A stretch of 6,543 bases of DNA, taken from NCBI GenBank assembly GCA_945906975.1, contig CAMDRY010000189.1:1-6543 (forward strand). Reading direction: 5' to 3'. Position numbers and translations under genes: made by a program. Positions 1 to 5,230 of this stretch are shown here, piece after piece (the stretch's first letter is position 1; each line of letters starts with the position of its first letter). Below the pieces are notes generated by a model. The model was not told the origin of the DNA. It worked only from the letters and a program-made list of their open reading frames with translations, and did no database searches. This DNA is from Bordetella parapertussis. Lineage in GTDB: Bacteria > Pseudomonadota > Gammaproteobacteria > Burkholderiales > SG8-39.

Positions 1-362
1 TGGAATTGCAGGCGCTGATGGCCGACAAGGTCGGGCCCTTTCGCACCGGGCCGCGCCTGCTTGAGGCGGCGCGCGGCCTCGATGCGCTGGAACAGCAAAT
101 GGGCAGTCGTCCACCGCCCGGGTCTGCGCGCTACGACATGGTGCTGATGGACTGGCTCGACCTGCGCAACATGCTGCTGGTGGCGCGCACCGTGGTGCTG
201 GCCGCGCTCGCGCGCACCGAGAGCCGCGGCGCGCACCAGCGTGAGGACTTCCCCGAACCGCTGGCGGAGTGGGAGCTGAACCAGGTGTTTTCGTTCAAGG
301 AGCGCAAGCTCGCGTTGCGGCAGCGGCGCGCCGCTGCGCCGGTCGACGGGGTGGCGGCATGA
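1..362 (+). CDS. Succinate dehydrogenase/fumarate reductase-type flavoprotein, C-terminal end (5' truncated by window)
   Basis: The reading frame is open from the left edge (first full codon at base 3) to TGA at 360-362, so 119 C-terminal residues are visible. They match the helical C-terminal domain of the SdhA/FrdA/L-aspartate oxidase flavoprotein family. A helix with RLLEAARGLDALEQQM is followed by YDMVLMDWLDLRNMLLVARTV and then the conserved stretch TESRGAHQREDFPE. In SdhA/FrdA this region packs against the FAD and substrate domains; the FAD-binding Rossmann part lies outside the window. The stop codon overlaps the start of the next gene by 4 nt (ATGA), and that gene encodes a [2Fe-2S] protein, so the two probably form one flavoprotein/iron-sulfur complex. 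The substrate could be succinate/fumarate or another dicarboxylate or enoate. The fragment cannot decide this, and the unusual partner argues against simply calling it SdhA. Confidence 0.88.
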   Translation, partial: ELQALMADKVGPFRTGPRLLEAARGLDALEQQMGSRPPPGSARYDMVLMDWLDLRNMLLVARTVVLAALARTESRGAHQREDFPEPLAEWELNQVFSFKERKLALRQRRAAAPVDGVAA

Positions 363-694
363 CGCAAATCGCCCGGCTGCATATTCACCGCGGCTCCCCT
401 GACAGCGAAACAAGGGTGGAGACCTTCGATGTGCCTTTCGAGCACGGCCATTCCCTGCTCGACGGTTTGCGCTGGATTCGCGCCACCAGCGATGCCACGC
501 TCGCGGTGCGTTACTCGTGCATCAACGCCAACGCCTGCAAGGAGTGCATGATGGAACTGGACGGCGATGTCGTCTACGCCTGCACCGCGCGACTGCAGCC
601 CGGCGACATGCACGTGGCGCCATTGCGAAAAAAAGCCTTGATACAAGACCTCGTCACCGAGATCGCACCCAGCGACGAGCGTCTGGCGCCCTGA
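359..694 (+). CDS. Single-domain [2Fe-2S] SdhB/FrdB-like iron-sulfur subunit
   Basis: This 111-residue protein resembles the N-terminal plant-type ferredoxin domain of succinate dehydrogenase/fumarate reductase iron-sulfur subunits. It has a beta-strand start (MTQIARLHIHRG), a helix around SLLDGLRWIR, then a cysteine cluster at Cys54, Cys60, Cys63 and Cys75. These four probably bind one [2Fe-2S] cluster and carry electrons to or from the upstream flavoprotein. Two points are odd. The protein ends about 36 residues after Cys75, so the C-terminal domain that carries [4Fe-4S] and [3Fe-4S] clusters in canonical SdhB is absent, and no following gene supplies it. The first cysteine loop has five residues (SCINANAC) where E. 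coli SdhB and FrdB have four. The ATG at 359 is preferred because it gives the ATGA overlap with the flavoprotein and follows a GGGG stretch 7 nt upstream; the frame is also open further upstream. No heme-b membrane-anchor gene follows, which suggests a soluble electron acceptor or donor. Confidence 0.85.
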   Translation: MTQIARLHIHRGSPDSETRVETFDVPFEHGHSLLDGLRWIRATSDATLAVRYSCINANACKECMMELDGDVVYACTARLQPGDMHVAPLRKKALIQDLVTEIAPSDERLAP

Positions 695-703
695 CGTGAC
701 GAA

Positions 704-728
704 GCCGCGGTTTTGCTGCGGCGGTTTT
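704..728 (+). terminator. Probable weak intrinsic terminator of the flavoprotein/[2Fe-2S] unit
   Basis: A 5-bp G/C stem (GCCGC at 704-708 with GCGGC at 718-722, 9-nt loop) starts 9 nt after the stop codon and is followed by GGTTTT. The position suits transcription termination on the plus strand. The stem is short and the T tract is short and offset, so confidence is moderate. Confidence 0.4.
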
Positions 729-743
729 ATATCAATCGGCCCG

Positions 744-768
744 AAAGCCCCGCCAGGCGGGCATTTTC
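744..768. terminator. Possible bidirectional terminator between convergent genes
   Basis: An imperfect inverted repeat (left arm 747-754, right arm 756-762, one bulged base; the real loop would open to about 5 nt) is flanked by AAA on the left and ATTTT on the right. On the minus strand it lies 27 nt past the stop of the transporter gene and is followed by TTTC. On the plus strand it is followed by ATTTTC. It sits where two gene units converge, so it could serve both. Confidence 0.42.
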
Positions 769-788
769 AGCCAATGCCTGATAAAAAA

Positions 789-2033
789 TCAGCATGGTTC
801 GGCGGTGTCTATCGGTGTTTGTCCTTGTTTTAGGGCGCCCAACAGCAGCAAGGCTGCGCCGAGCGCGACAGCGGCCCCTGCGGCGAGCAGCGGCACGTCA
901 AAGCCGCGGCCCTCCCCGGCGATGAAGCCGGCGGCGACCGGGCCGAGGATCTGCCCCAGTCCGAAGGCGATGGTGAGCAGGCCGATTACGCGTCCGCTTT
1001 GCGCCGGCGCGATGCGCGCGGCGAGATTGAATGAAAGCAGGGTTATGCCGACAAAGGTGCCGCCGAAGCTGAGGGCGGCGCCCAAAGCGGCGGCAAGGCT
1101 GCCCGACAGTACCGGCAGTACGATGCCGGCGGCCTGGATCAGGTGCGCGGCAATGAGCGCCTTGAGCGGGCCGGTTTTTTTCATCACCGCGCTCCAGGCC
1201 AGCGCCGAGGGCGCGGCGGCAAGCCCTACCGCAACCCAGGCGTACTCGCCGAAGGCCGAGAGGCCGGGTGTGGTCTTGATGATGGCGACAAGGAATGTGC
1301 CGCTGACGATGTAGCCCAGGCCCTCGCAAAAATAAGCCAGGATTAGCAGACTCATCGGAAAGGCCAACGCGGCGCGTGGTGAGGGGGTGGAGGCCGACAT
1401 CGCGCCGGTTGCGGCCAGCACGGCGGGTGCCGCCTGCGCCTTGGTGGCGGGCGTTTTGGGAACAGTCCAGCACAGCGGCAGCAGCGCGAGGCTCAAAAGC
1501 GCGAGTGCCATCCAACCGCCGCGCCAGCCCAGATGCTCCCCGGCTTGCGCCAGCAGCAGACCCGACAGGGCAATGCCGGTGCCCACGCCGGCAAAGTGCA
1601 CACCCATGCGCGCTTCGTGGCCTGTCGCCTGCAAGGCCTGCGTCACCAGTGTGCCGGCGATGACGAACACACCGGCGCTGGCAATGCCGCCGGCAAAGCG
1701 CAGCGCGAGCCACGTCATGCTGGCGTCGCTCCAGGCGATGGCACCAGTGCTGATCACGCTGGCCACCAGGCAGATGCGCAGCAAGCGGCGCCTGTCCATG
1801 TGCGCCGGGATGACGGTGGTGGCGATTGCGCCGATGAGATAACCGAGGTAATTGGCCGATGCGATGAGTCCGGCCATCTCATTGCCAAAGCCGATGGCGC
1901 GCTGCATCGCCGGCAGCAGCGGTGTGTAGGCGAAGCGCCCTATGCCCATGGCGATGATGAGGCTGCAGACGCCGGCCAGCAGGGCTTTGTTCTGGGTTTG
2001 CTGTTGGGCGCGGCTGTTCACGCTGCCTCTCAC
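789..2033 (-). CDS. YbfB/YjiJ-type MFS transporter
   Basis: The 414-residue product is very rich in Ala, Leu and Gly, with a hydrophobic pattern fitting about 12 membrane helices. This is the normal size for the Major Facilitator Superfamily. The N-terminal helix carries GIGRFAYTPLLPAM (about residues 30-43), a signature I associate with the YbfB/YjiJ group. A degenerate MFS loop motif with basic residues (AHMDRRRLL, about 77-85) lies between helices 2 and 3. A hydrophilic Ala/Pro/Thr-rich linker (about 191-225) separates the two six-helix halves. It probably sits in the inner membrane and is proton-driven, but the substrate is unknown. The start used is GTG at 2033, with GGGA 5 nt upstream. 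A second GTG four codons downstream has AGAGG in front of it and is a real alternative. The gene is 142 nt downstream of the DUF423 gene, in a gap with a repeat and a hairpin, so it may have its own promoter or post-transcriptional control. Confidence 0.88.
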   Translation of the reverse strand: MRGSVNSRAQQQTQNKALLAGVCSLIIAMGIGRFAYTPLLPAMQRAIGFGNEMAGLIASANYLGYLIGAIATTVIPAHMDRRRLLRICLVASVISTGAIAWSDASMTWLALRFAGGIASAGVFVIAGTLVTQALQATGHEARMGVHFAGVGTGIALSGLLLAQAGEHLGWRGGWMALALLSLALLPLCWTVPKTPATKAQAAPAVLAATGAMSASTPSPRAALAFPMSLLILAYFCEGLGYIVSGTFLVAIIKTTPGLSAFGEYAWVAVGLAAAPSALAWSAVMKKTGPLKALIAAHLIQAAGIVLPVLSGSLAAALGAALSFGGTFVGITLLSFNLAARIAPAQSGRVIGLLTIAFGLGQILGPVAAGFIAGEGRGFDVPLLAAGAAVALGAALLLLGALKQGQTPIDTAEPC

Positions 2034-2050
2034 GCCATTCCCGAACAGAT

Positions 2051-2070
2051 GCTGCCCATCAAGGGGCAGC
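2051..2070 (-). promoter_or_regulatory. Perfect 7-bp stem-loop in the leader of the MFS transporter gene
   Basis: GCTGCCC at 2051-2057 and GGGCAGC at 2064-2070 are perfect reverse complements around a 6-nt loop. In the transporter mRNA the stem would end 17 nt before the GTG start at 2033, just upstream of the likely ribosome binding site. No T run follows on either strand, so it does not look like an intrinsic terminator. It may be an mRNA leader structure or a protein-binding inverted repeat; the function is inferred from position only. Confidence 0.4.
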
Positions 2071-2094
2071 CAGCAGGGGGCAGGTGTGGCCCAG

Positions 2095-2148
2095 GCTTAT
2101 CGTGCTTATCGCGCTTAACGTGCTCAGCGTGCTCAATACGCTTAACAC
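2095..2148. repeat. Degenerate 9-bp tandem repeat, six units
   Basis: Six contiguous 9-bp units start at 2095, 2104, 2113, 2122, 2131 and 2140. The plus-strand consensus is GCTTAACGT (minus-strand ACGTTAAGC). Every unit begins GCT and the fifth base is always A. Differences are concentrated at positions 4 and 6-9. The array fills much of the 142-nt gap between the DUF423 and transporter genes, about 60-115 nt upstream of the transporter start. It contains stop codons in two plus-strand frames and shows no sign of coding. Confidence 0.75.
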
Positions 2149-2175
2149 CGCAACATGCGCGATGCCCGGACACAC

Positions 2176-2559
2176 TCAGGCGCTTCGCAGCAGGGCTGCG
2201 GCGAGCAGCGCCCAGGCGACAATCCAGGCGGCGCCGCCCAAGGGCGTGATGGCGCCAAGCCAGCGCGTGCCGGTGAGCGCCAGCAGGTAGAGGCTGCCCG
2301 AGAACAGTACGATGCCCGCGGCCATCAGAGCGCCTGACCATTTGACCAGGTCCGACTCGGGCAGATGCGCCGCGATCATGCCTAGGGCGAGCAGGCCGAG
2401 GGCATGATAGAAGTGGTAATCGACGCCGGTGCGGTAGACCGCCAGCATGTCGGCGGAAAGCTTGTCCTTGAGGCCGTGCGCGCCAAAAGCCCCCAGCCCC
2501 ACGGCGAACATCATTGCCAGGCTGCCGAGCAGCAGGAAAATCTTGGCCGATTGCGGCAT
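2176..2559 (-). CDS. DUF423 family inner-membrane protein (YgdD-like)
   Basis: The 127-residue product has the usual length and pattern of the DUF423 family. There are four hydrophobic segments at about residues 5-28, 47-65, 73-96 and 100-125. The conserved GAFGAHGLKDKL lies at the end of the first segment, and YHFYHALGLLALG follows in the second. The family consists of small integral membrane proteins whose biochemical role is not established. The ATG at 2559 lies 3 nt after the stop codon of the hbpS-like gene. Its best Shine-Dalgarno (GGAG, about 9 nt upstream) sits inside the last codons of that gene, so translation of the two is probably coupled. Confidence 0.92.
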   Translation of the reverse strand: MPQSAKIFLLLGSLAMMFAVGLGAFGAHGLKDKLSADMLAVYRTGVDYHFYHALGLLALGMIAAHLPESDLVKWSGALMAAGIVLFSGSLYLLALTGTRWLGAITPLGGAAWIVAWALLAAALLRSA

Positions 2560-2562
2560 GGC

Positions 2563-3117
2563 CTAGAACTCCAGCGCGTCGGCGATGGCGGCGATGCCGG
2601 CCTTGGCGCAGGTGTCGTCGTTGTCGCCCCCGGGTGCGCCCGAAACGCCTATGCCGCCGACCACCTGCCCGGCCGCCTCTATCATCAGTCCGCCGCCGAC
2701 CGCGACCACGCGCGGCAGGTTGCGTATGCCGCTTGAGGCCTGCCCGGGCTGGGTTTGTGCCGCGAGTTCGGTGGTGGGCGTGCGAAAGCTCACCGCAGTC
2801 CAGGCCTTGCCCGTTGCGGTCTCCGGCGTGTGCGGACCGGCAAAGCGGTCGCGCAGCATGACGATGGGGGTGCCGCTGCGATCGACCACCGAAACGGCCA
2901 CCTGCCAGCCGCTGTCACGGCATTTTTTCTGCGCCGCCTGCGCCGCCTTGAGGGCGGTGTCCGGGCTCAGCGTCTTGAAAGCCAGGGTGGCGGCGTCGCC
3001 CTGGGCGAATGCGTTGCCGCAAAGCGTCAGCGCAGCCAGCGTGAAAGGAATGATTGCGATAGTGGGGATGAGGGTTTGCACCGGGGCTCGTATCAGGGCT
3101 TGAATCAGGGCGCGCAT
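2563..3117 (-). CDS. Exported GlcG/HbpS-family heme-binding-like protein
   Basis: The 184-residue product has a long signal peptide. A short basic start is followed by a hydrophobic stretch at about residues 16-32 and a likely signal peptidase I site after AFA (residue 38), giving a periplasmic protein. Cys33 is not in a lipobox, because Leu rather than Gly/Ala/Ser precedes it. The mature part shows the GlcG/HbpS fold pattern: an N-terminal helix rich in Ala and Lys, VAVSVVDRSGTPIVMLRD, then a central TGKAWTAVSFRTPT, then the glycine-rich VAVGGGLMIEAAGQVVGGIGVSGAPGGDND, then a C-terminal helix. Family members bind heme or act in degradation operons (HbpS, GlcG, PduO C-terminal domain); the ligand here is not determined. 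The ATG at 3117 has a strong Shine-Dalgarno (AAAGGAG, 5 nt spacing). Codons 3-18 are encoded by a degenerate 12-bp repeat, which lengthens the signal peptide n-region. Confidence 0.87.
   Translation of the reverse strand: MRALIQALIRAPVQTLIPTIAIIPFTLAALTLCGNAFAQGDAATLAFKTLSPDTALKAAQAAQKKCRDSGWQVAVSVVDRSGTPIVMLRDRFAGPHTPETATGKAWTAVSFRTPTTELAAQTQPGQASSGIRNLPRVVAVGGGLMIEAAGQVVGGIGVSGAPGGDNDDTCAKAGIAAIADALEF
3064..3111 (-). repeat. Degenerate 12-bp repeat inside the hbpS-like signal peptide coding region
   Basis: Four successive 12-nt units (3111-3100, 3099-3088, 3087-3076, 3075-3064) encode ALIQ, ALIR, APVQ and TLIP. The first two differ at only two positions, and the next two are progressively diverged. 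The unit length is a multiple of three, so copy-number change would lengthen or shorten the signal peptide without a frameshift. Confidence 0.6.
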
Positions 3118-3195
3118 GGGGGCTCCTTTAAAGGTTTGCCGCGGGGAACAAATCTACCCGGCAGGCCATTGTGCGGTTTCATGGGAAAATACGCC
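3118..3195. promoter_or_regulatory. Divergent intergenic region with palindrome CCTTTAAAGG
   Basis: The starts of the minus-strand hbpS-like gene and the plus-strand MaoC-like gene are 78 nt apart, so promoters for both should lie here or overlap the coding starts. A perfect 10-bp palindrome at 3125-3134 overlaps the hbpS Shine-Dalgarno (3123-3129). I found no convincing -35/-10 pair on either strand. The best partial match is a TAGATT-like -10 on the minus strand without a matching -35. Confidence 0.4.
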
Positions 3196-3657
3196 ATGCC
3201 CCCCGCCATCATCGCCAGCCTGGCTTCGCTCAAAGATCTTGTGGGCAGCGAGGTCGCGGTCACCGAGTGGGTGGAGATTTCGCAGGCGCGCATAGACCAG
3301 TTTGCTGCGGCGACCGGCGATCACCAATGGATACATGTCGATCCGGCGCGTGCGCTGGCCGAGTCCCCGTTTGGCACGACCATCGCCCATGGCTTCCTGA
3401 CATTGTCGCTGCTGCCGCATTTTCTTGCGCTGGCCTTGCGCATGGAGGGGATGCGCATGGGGGTGAACTACGGACTCAACCGCGTGCGCTTTACCGCGCC
3501 GGTGCCGGTCGGATCGCGCTTGCGCGCGCGCTTTACACTTGCCGGCGTCGAGGACATCGAGGGCGGCGCGCAGACCGCCTGGAATGTGGCGGTGGAGCGC
3601 GAGGGCGCGGACAAGCCGGTGTGCGTGGCCGAGTGGCTGACGCGACGCTACGAATAG
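3196..3657 (+). CDS. MaoC-like (R)-specific enoyl-CoA hydratase family protein
   Basis: The 153-residue product matches single hot-dog-fold MaoC/PhaJ-type hydratases. These hydrate trans-2-enoyl-CoA to (R)-3-hydroxyacyl-CoA in the cytoplasm. The hydratase-2 motif is present as AATGDHQWIHVDPARA, with the catalytic pair Asp42 and His47 in the D-x4-H spacing. It is followed by the conserved substrate-tunnel segment TIAHGFLTLSLLP and then NYGLNRVRFTAPVPVGSRLR. Length fits the family. ATG at 3196 is chosen because GGGA lies 9 nt upstream and the protein then begins a few residues before the conserved fold. An in-frame ATG at 3181 would add five residues but has no good Shine-Dalgarno. The frame stays open far upstream over hbpS, which is a high-GC artefact. 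A role in polyhydroxyalkanoate or fatty-acid metabolism is possible, but no neighbouring gene supports either. Confidence 0.9.
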   Translation: MPPAIIASLASLKDLVGSEVAVTEWVEISQARIDQFAAATGDHQWIHVDPARALAESPFGTTIAHGFLTLSLLPHFLALALRMEGMRMGVNYGLNRVRFTAPVPVGSRLRARFTLAGVEDIEGGAQTAWNVAVEREGADKPVCVAEWLTRRYE

Positions 3658-3675
3658 CCGCACCGCGCGCCTGAT

Positions 3676-3703
3676 TTTCACCTTTCACCTTTCACCTTTT
3701 ACT
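3676..3703 (+). repeat. TTTCACC heptamer tandem repeat upstream of the NTF2-like gene
   Basis: Three perfect TTTCACC units (3676-3682, 3683-3689, 3690-3696) are followed by a degenerate fourth (TTTTACT) and a T run. The array lies 17-44 nt before the ATG of the NTF2-like gene, inside the 62-nt gap after the MaoC-like gene. The stretch is strongly pyrimidine-rich in a GC-rich, purine-balanced surrounding. The unit length is not a multiple of three, so copy change would alter leader length. Confidence 0.85.
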
Positions 3704-3719
3704 TTTTTCGCAAGGCACC

Positions 3720-4196
3720 ATGAATAAAAACCCCAATGCCCTGCTGATCGAACGGTTTTACGAAGCCTTTCGCCGTTGCGACGCGGTTGCGATGAGCGCG
3801 TGTTATCACGCCGATTGTTCTTTTTCCGATCCGGTGTTCCAGCTATTGAAAGGCGAGCAGGTTGGCGCCATGTGGCGGATGTTGTGCGGACGCGTGCGCA
3901 ACCTGTCTCTTGACTATTCGGGCATCGAGGCGGGCAATGGCAGCGGGCGCGCGCACTGGGAGGCACGTTATGTTTTCTCCCCGACGGGATTGCCGGTGCA
4001 CAACGTTATCGAGGCGGCGTTCACCTTCAACGACGGGCTGATCCTGCGCCATGTCGATCGGTTTGACCTTTGGCGCTGGGCCGGCCAGGCGATGGGCGTC
4101 AAGGGCAAGCTGTTCGGCCGCCTGCCGCTGGTACAGAAAAAAATTCGCGCCGAGGCCCTCGCCGACCTGGAGAAGTTCATGAAGGAAGAAAAATGA
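3720..4196 (+). CDS. Nuclear transport factor 2 (NTF2)/SnoaL-like family protein
   Basis: The 158-residue product begins with the typical NTF2-like helix pattern (LLIERFYEAFRRCDAVAMSACYHADCSFSDPVF), where a helix pair precedes the first strand. It continues with alternating strands ending in HNVIEAAFTFNDGLILRHVDRFDLWRWAGQAMG. This cone-shaped fold is used by small-molecule binding proteins, isomerases, cyclases and subunits of other enzymes, and sequence alone does not give the ligand here. The C-terminus after about residue 125 is a lysine-rich helical extension (KGKLFGRLPLVQKKIRAEALADLEKFMKEEK). The Shine-Dalgarno is weak (AAGG, 4 nt spacing). The stop overlaps the start of the aldo/keto reductase by 4 nt (ATGA), so the two are almost certainly co-transcribed and may work on the same substrate. 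Confidence 0.88.
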   Translation: MNKNPNALLIERFYEAFRRCDAVAMSACYHADCSFSDPVFQLLKGEQVGAMWRMLCGRVRNLSLDYSGIEAGNGSGRAHWEARYVFSPTGLPVHNVIEAAFTFNDGLILRHVDRFDLWRWAGQAMGVKGKLFGRLPLVQKKIRAEALADLEKFMKEEK

Positions 4197-5230
4197 AACG
4201 CAACAAGATAGGCAATCTGGACGTGTCGGAAATCTGCCTGGGCAGCATGACCTGGGGCGAGCAGAACAGCGAGGCCCAAGCGCATGCACAACTGGACCTG
4301 GCCGTGGACAAGGGCGTGAACTTCATCGACACCGCCGAGATGTATCCGGTGCCGCCGCGCGCCGAGACCGGCACGCGCACCGAGAGCTACCTCGGGACGT
4401 GGTTGAAAAAAAAGGCCCGCGACCAGCTGGTGGTGGCGAGCAAGATCGCCGGTCCGGGTCGGCGCGACTGGTTGCGTGGCGGCAAGACCGCGCTTATCGC
4501 CGAGAACATCACCGAGGCGGTGAACGACAGCCTGAAGCGTCTGCAAACAGACTATATCGATCTTTATCAAATTCACTGGCCGGCGCGCAATGTGCAGAGT
4601 TTTGGTGCGACCGAATACGATCCGATCAAGGAAAAGGAAAAAGATGTCGCGCCCATGCTCGGGCAGATCGAGGCGATGGCGGCGCTGATCAAGGCGGGAA
4701 AGATCCGCAACTGGGGCGTGTCGAATGAGACCTCATGGGGCATCTGCCAGTTCTGCATGCTTGCCGACCGGCACGGCCTGCCGCGTCCGTTGTCGACGCA
4801 GAACGTCTATAGCATGGTGAGCCGCCAGTTCGATCTTGATCTGGCCGAGGTCAGCTATCGCGAAAAAGTGCCGCTGCTTGCCTACAGTGCGCTGGCCGGG
4901 GGCAAACTCTCGGGCAAATACCTGAACAACGCCAGGCCGGCGGATGGGCGTTTCTCGCTGTTCCCGGAGTTCCAGTTGCGCAATCAGCGGCCCGCGGTGG
5001 ATCCGGCTGTGGCCGAGTACGCGGTGATCGCCGCCGAACGCGGCCTCGCCCTCGATCAGATGGCGCTGGCTTTCGTGCGCCAGCGCTTTTTTGTCGCCTC
5101 GACCATCATCGGCGCCACCACACTGGGACAGCTCGAGCGCAACCTCGCCAGTGCGGCGGTGACGCTCGAGGCCGGCACGCTCACCGCGATCGAGGCGGTG
5201 CATGCGCGTTACTCCAACCCGGCGCCCTGA
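4193..5230 (+). CDS. tas: NADP(H)-dependent aldo/keto reductase, Tas type
   Basis: The 345-residue product aligns from end to end with E. coli Tas as I remember it. Shared stretches include LGSMTWGEQNSEAQAHAQLDLAV, IDTAEMYPVPPRAET, DSLKRLQTDYIDLYQIHWP, GVSNETSWG and a C-terminal EAVHARYSNPAP. The aldo/keto reductase catalytic tetrad is visible as Asp46, Tyr51, Lys84 and His128. The NADP-binding elements are GVSNET and the C-terminal ASTIIGATTLGQLERN. It should be a cytoplasmic TIM-barrel enzyme reducing carbonyl groups with NADPH; the natural substrate of Tas-type enzymes is unclear. A good Shine-Dalgarno (AAGGA, 6 nt spacing) supports ATG at 4193. The gene overlaps the NTF2-like gene by 4 nt and shares one base with the DUF3301 gene downstream (TGATG). 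An A8 run at 4406-4413 encodes Lys-Lys-Lys; the frame is intact there. Confidence 0.95.
   Translation: MKRNKIGNLDVSEICLGSMTWGEQNSEAQAHAQLDLAVDKGVNFIDTAEMYPVPPRAETGTRTESYLGTWLKKKARDQLVVASKIAGPGRRDWLRGGKTALIAENITEAVNDSLKRLQTDYIDLYQIHWPARNVQSFGATEYDPIKEKEKDVAPMLGQIEAMAALIKAGKIRNWGVSNETSWGICQFCMLADRHGLPRPLSTQNVYSMVSRQFDLDLAEVSYREKVPLLAYSALAGGKLSGKYLNNARPADGRFSLFPEFQLRNQRPAVDPAVAEYAVIAAERGLALDQMALAFVRQRFFVASTIIGATTLGQLERNLASAAVTLEAGTLTAIEAVHARYSNPAP

Noticed and set aside
512..553. Frameshift or sequencing error as the cause of the extra residue in the [2Fe-2S] cysteine loop
   Set aside because: The extra residue is a whole codon. The frame and the downstream x2 and x11 cysteine spacing are intact, so a single-base error does not explain it.
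131..646. 171-codon minus-strand frame opposite the flavoprotein and [2Fe-2S] genes
   Set aside because: It is antisense to two genes with clear family motifs, and its own sequence shows no domain.
2095..2148. CRISPR array
   Set aside because: The units are 9 bp, contiguous and without spacers, and no cas genes are present.
2030..2341. 103-codon minus-strand frame across the 9-bp repeat into the DUF423 3' end
   Set aside because: It overlaps DUF423 in another frame and its middle merely translates the repeat (alternating Lys/His/Asp); no Shine-Dalgarno or domain supports it.
3019..3021. Cys33 of the hbpS-like signal peptide as a lipoprotein cysteine
   Set aside because: The preceding residues are L-T-L, and a lipobox needs Gly, Ala or Ser just before Cys. 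A signal peptidase I site AFA follows instead.
2755..3195. Long N-terminal extension of the MaoC-like protein
   Set aside because: The frame is open upstream but lies antisense to the hbpS-like gene. The translated extension is unlike the hydratase family, and a proper start exists at 3196.
3154..3681. 175-codon minus-strand open frame opposite the MaoC-like gene
   Set aside because: The plus-strand frame carries the hydratase motif with Asp/His in correct spacing, while the antisense frame has Arg/His-rich sequence without family features.
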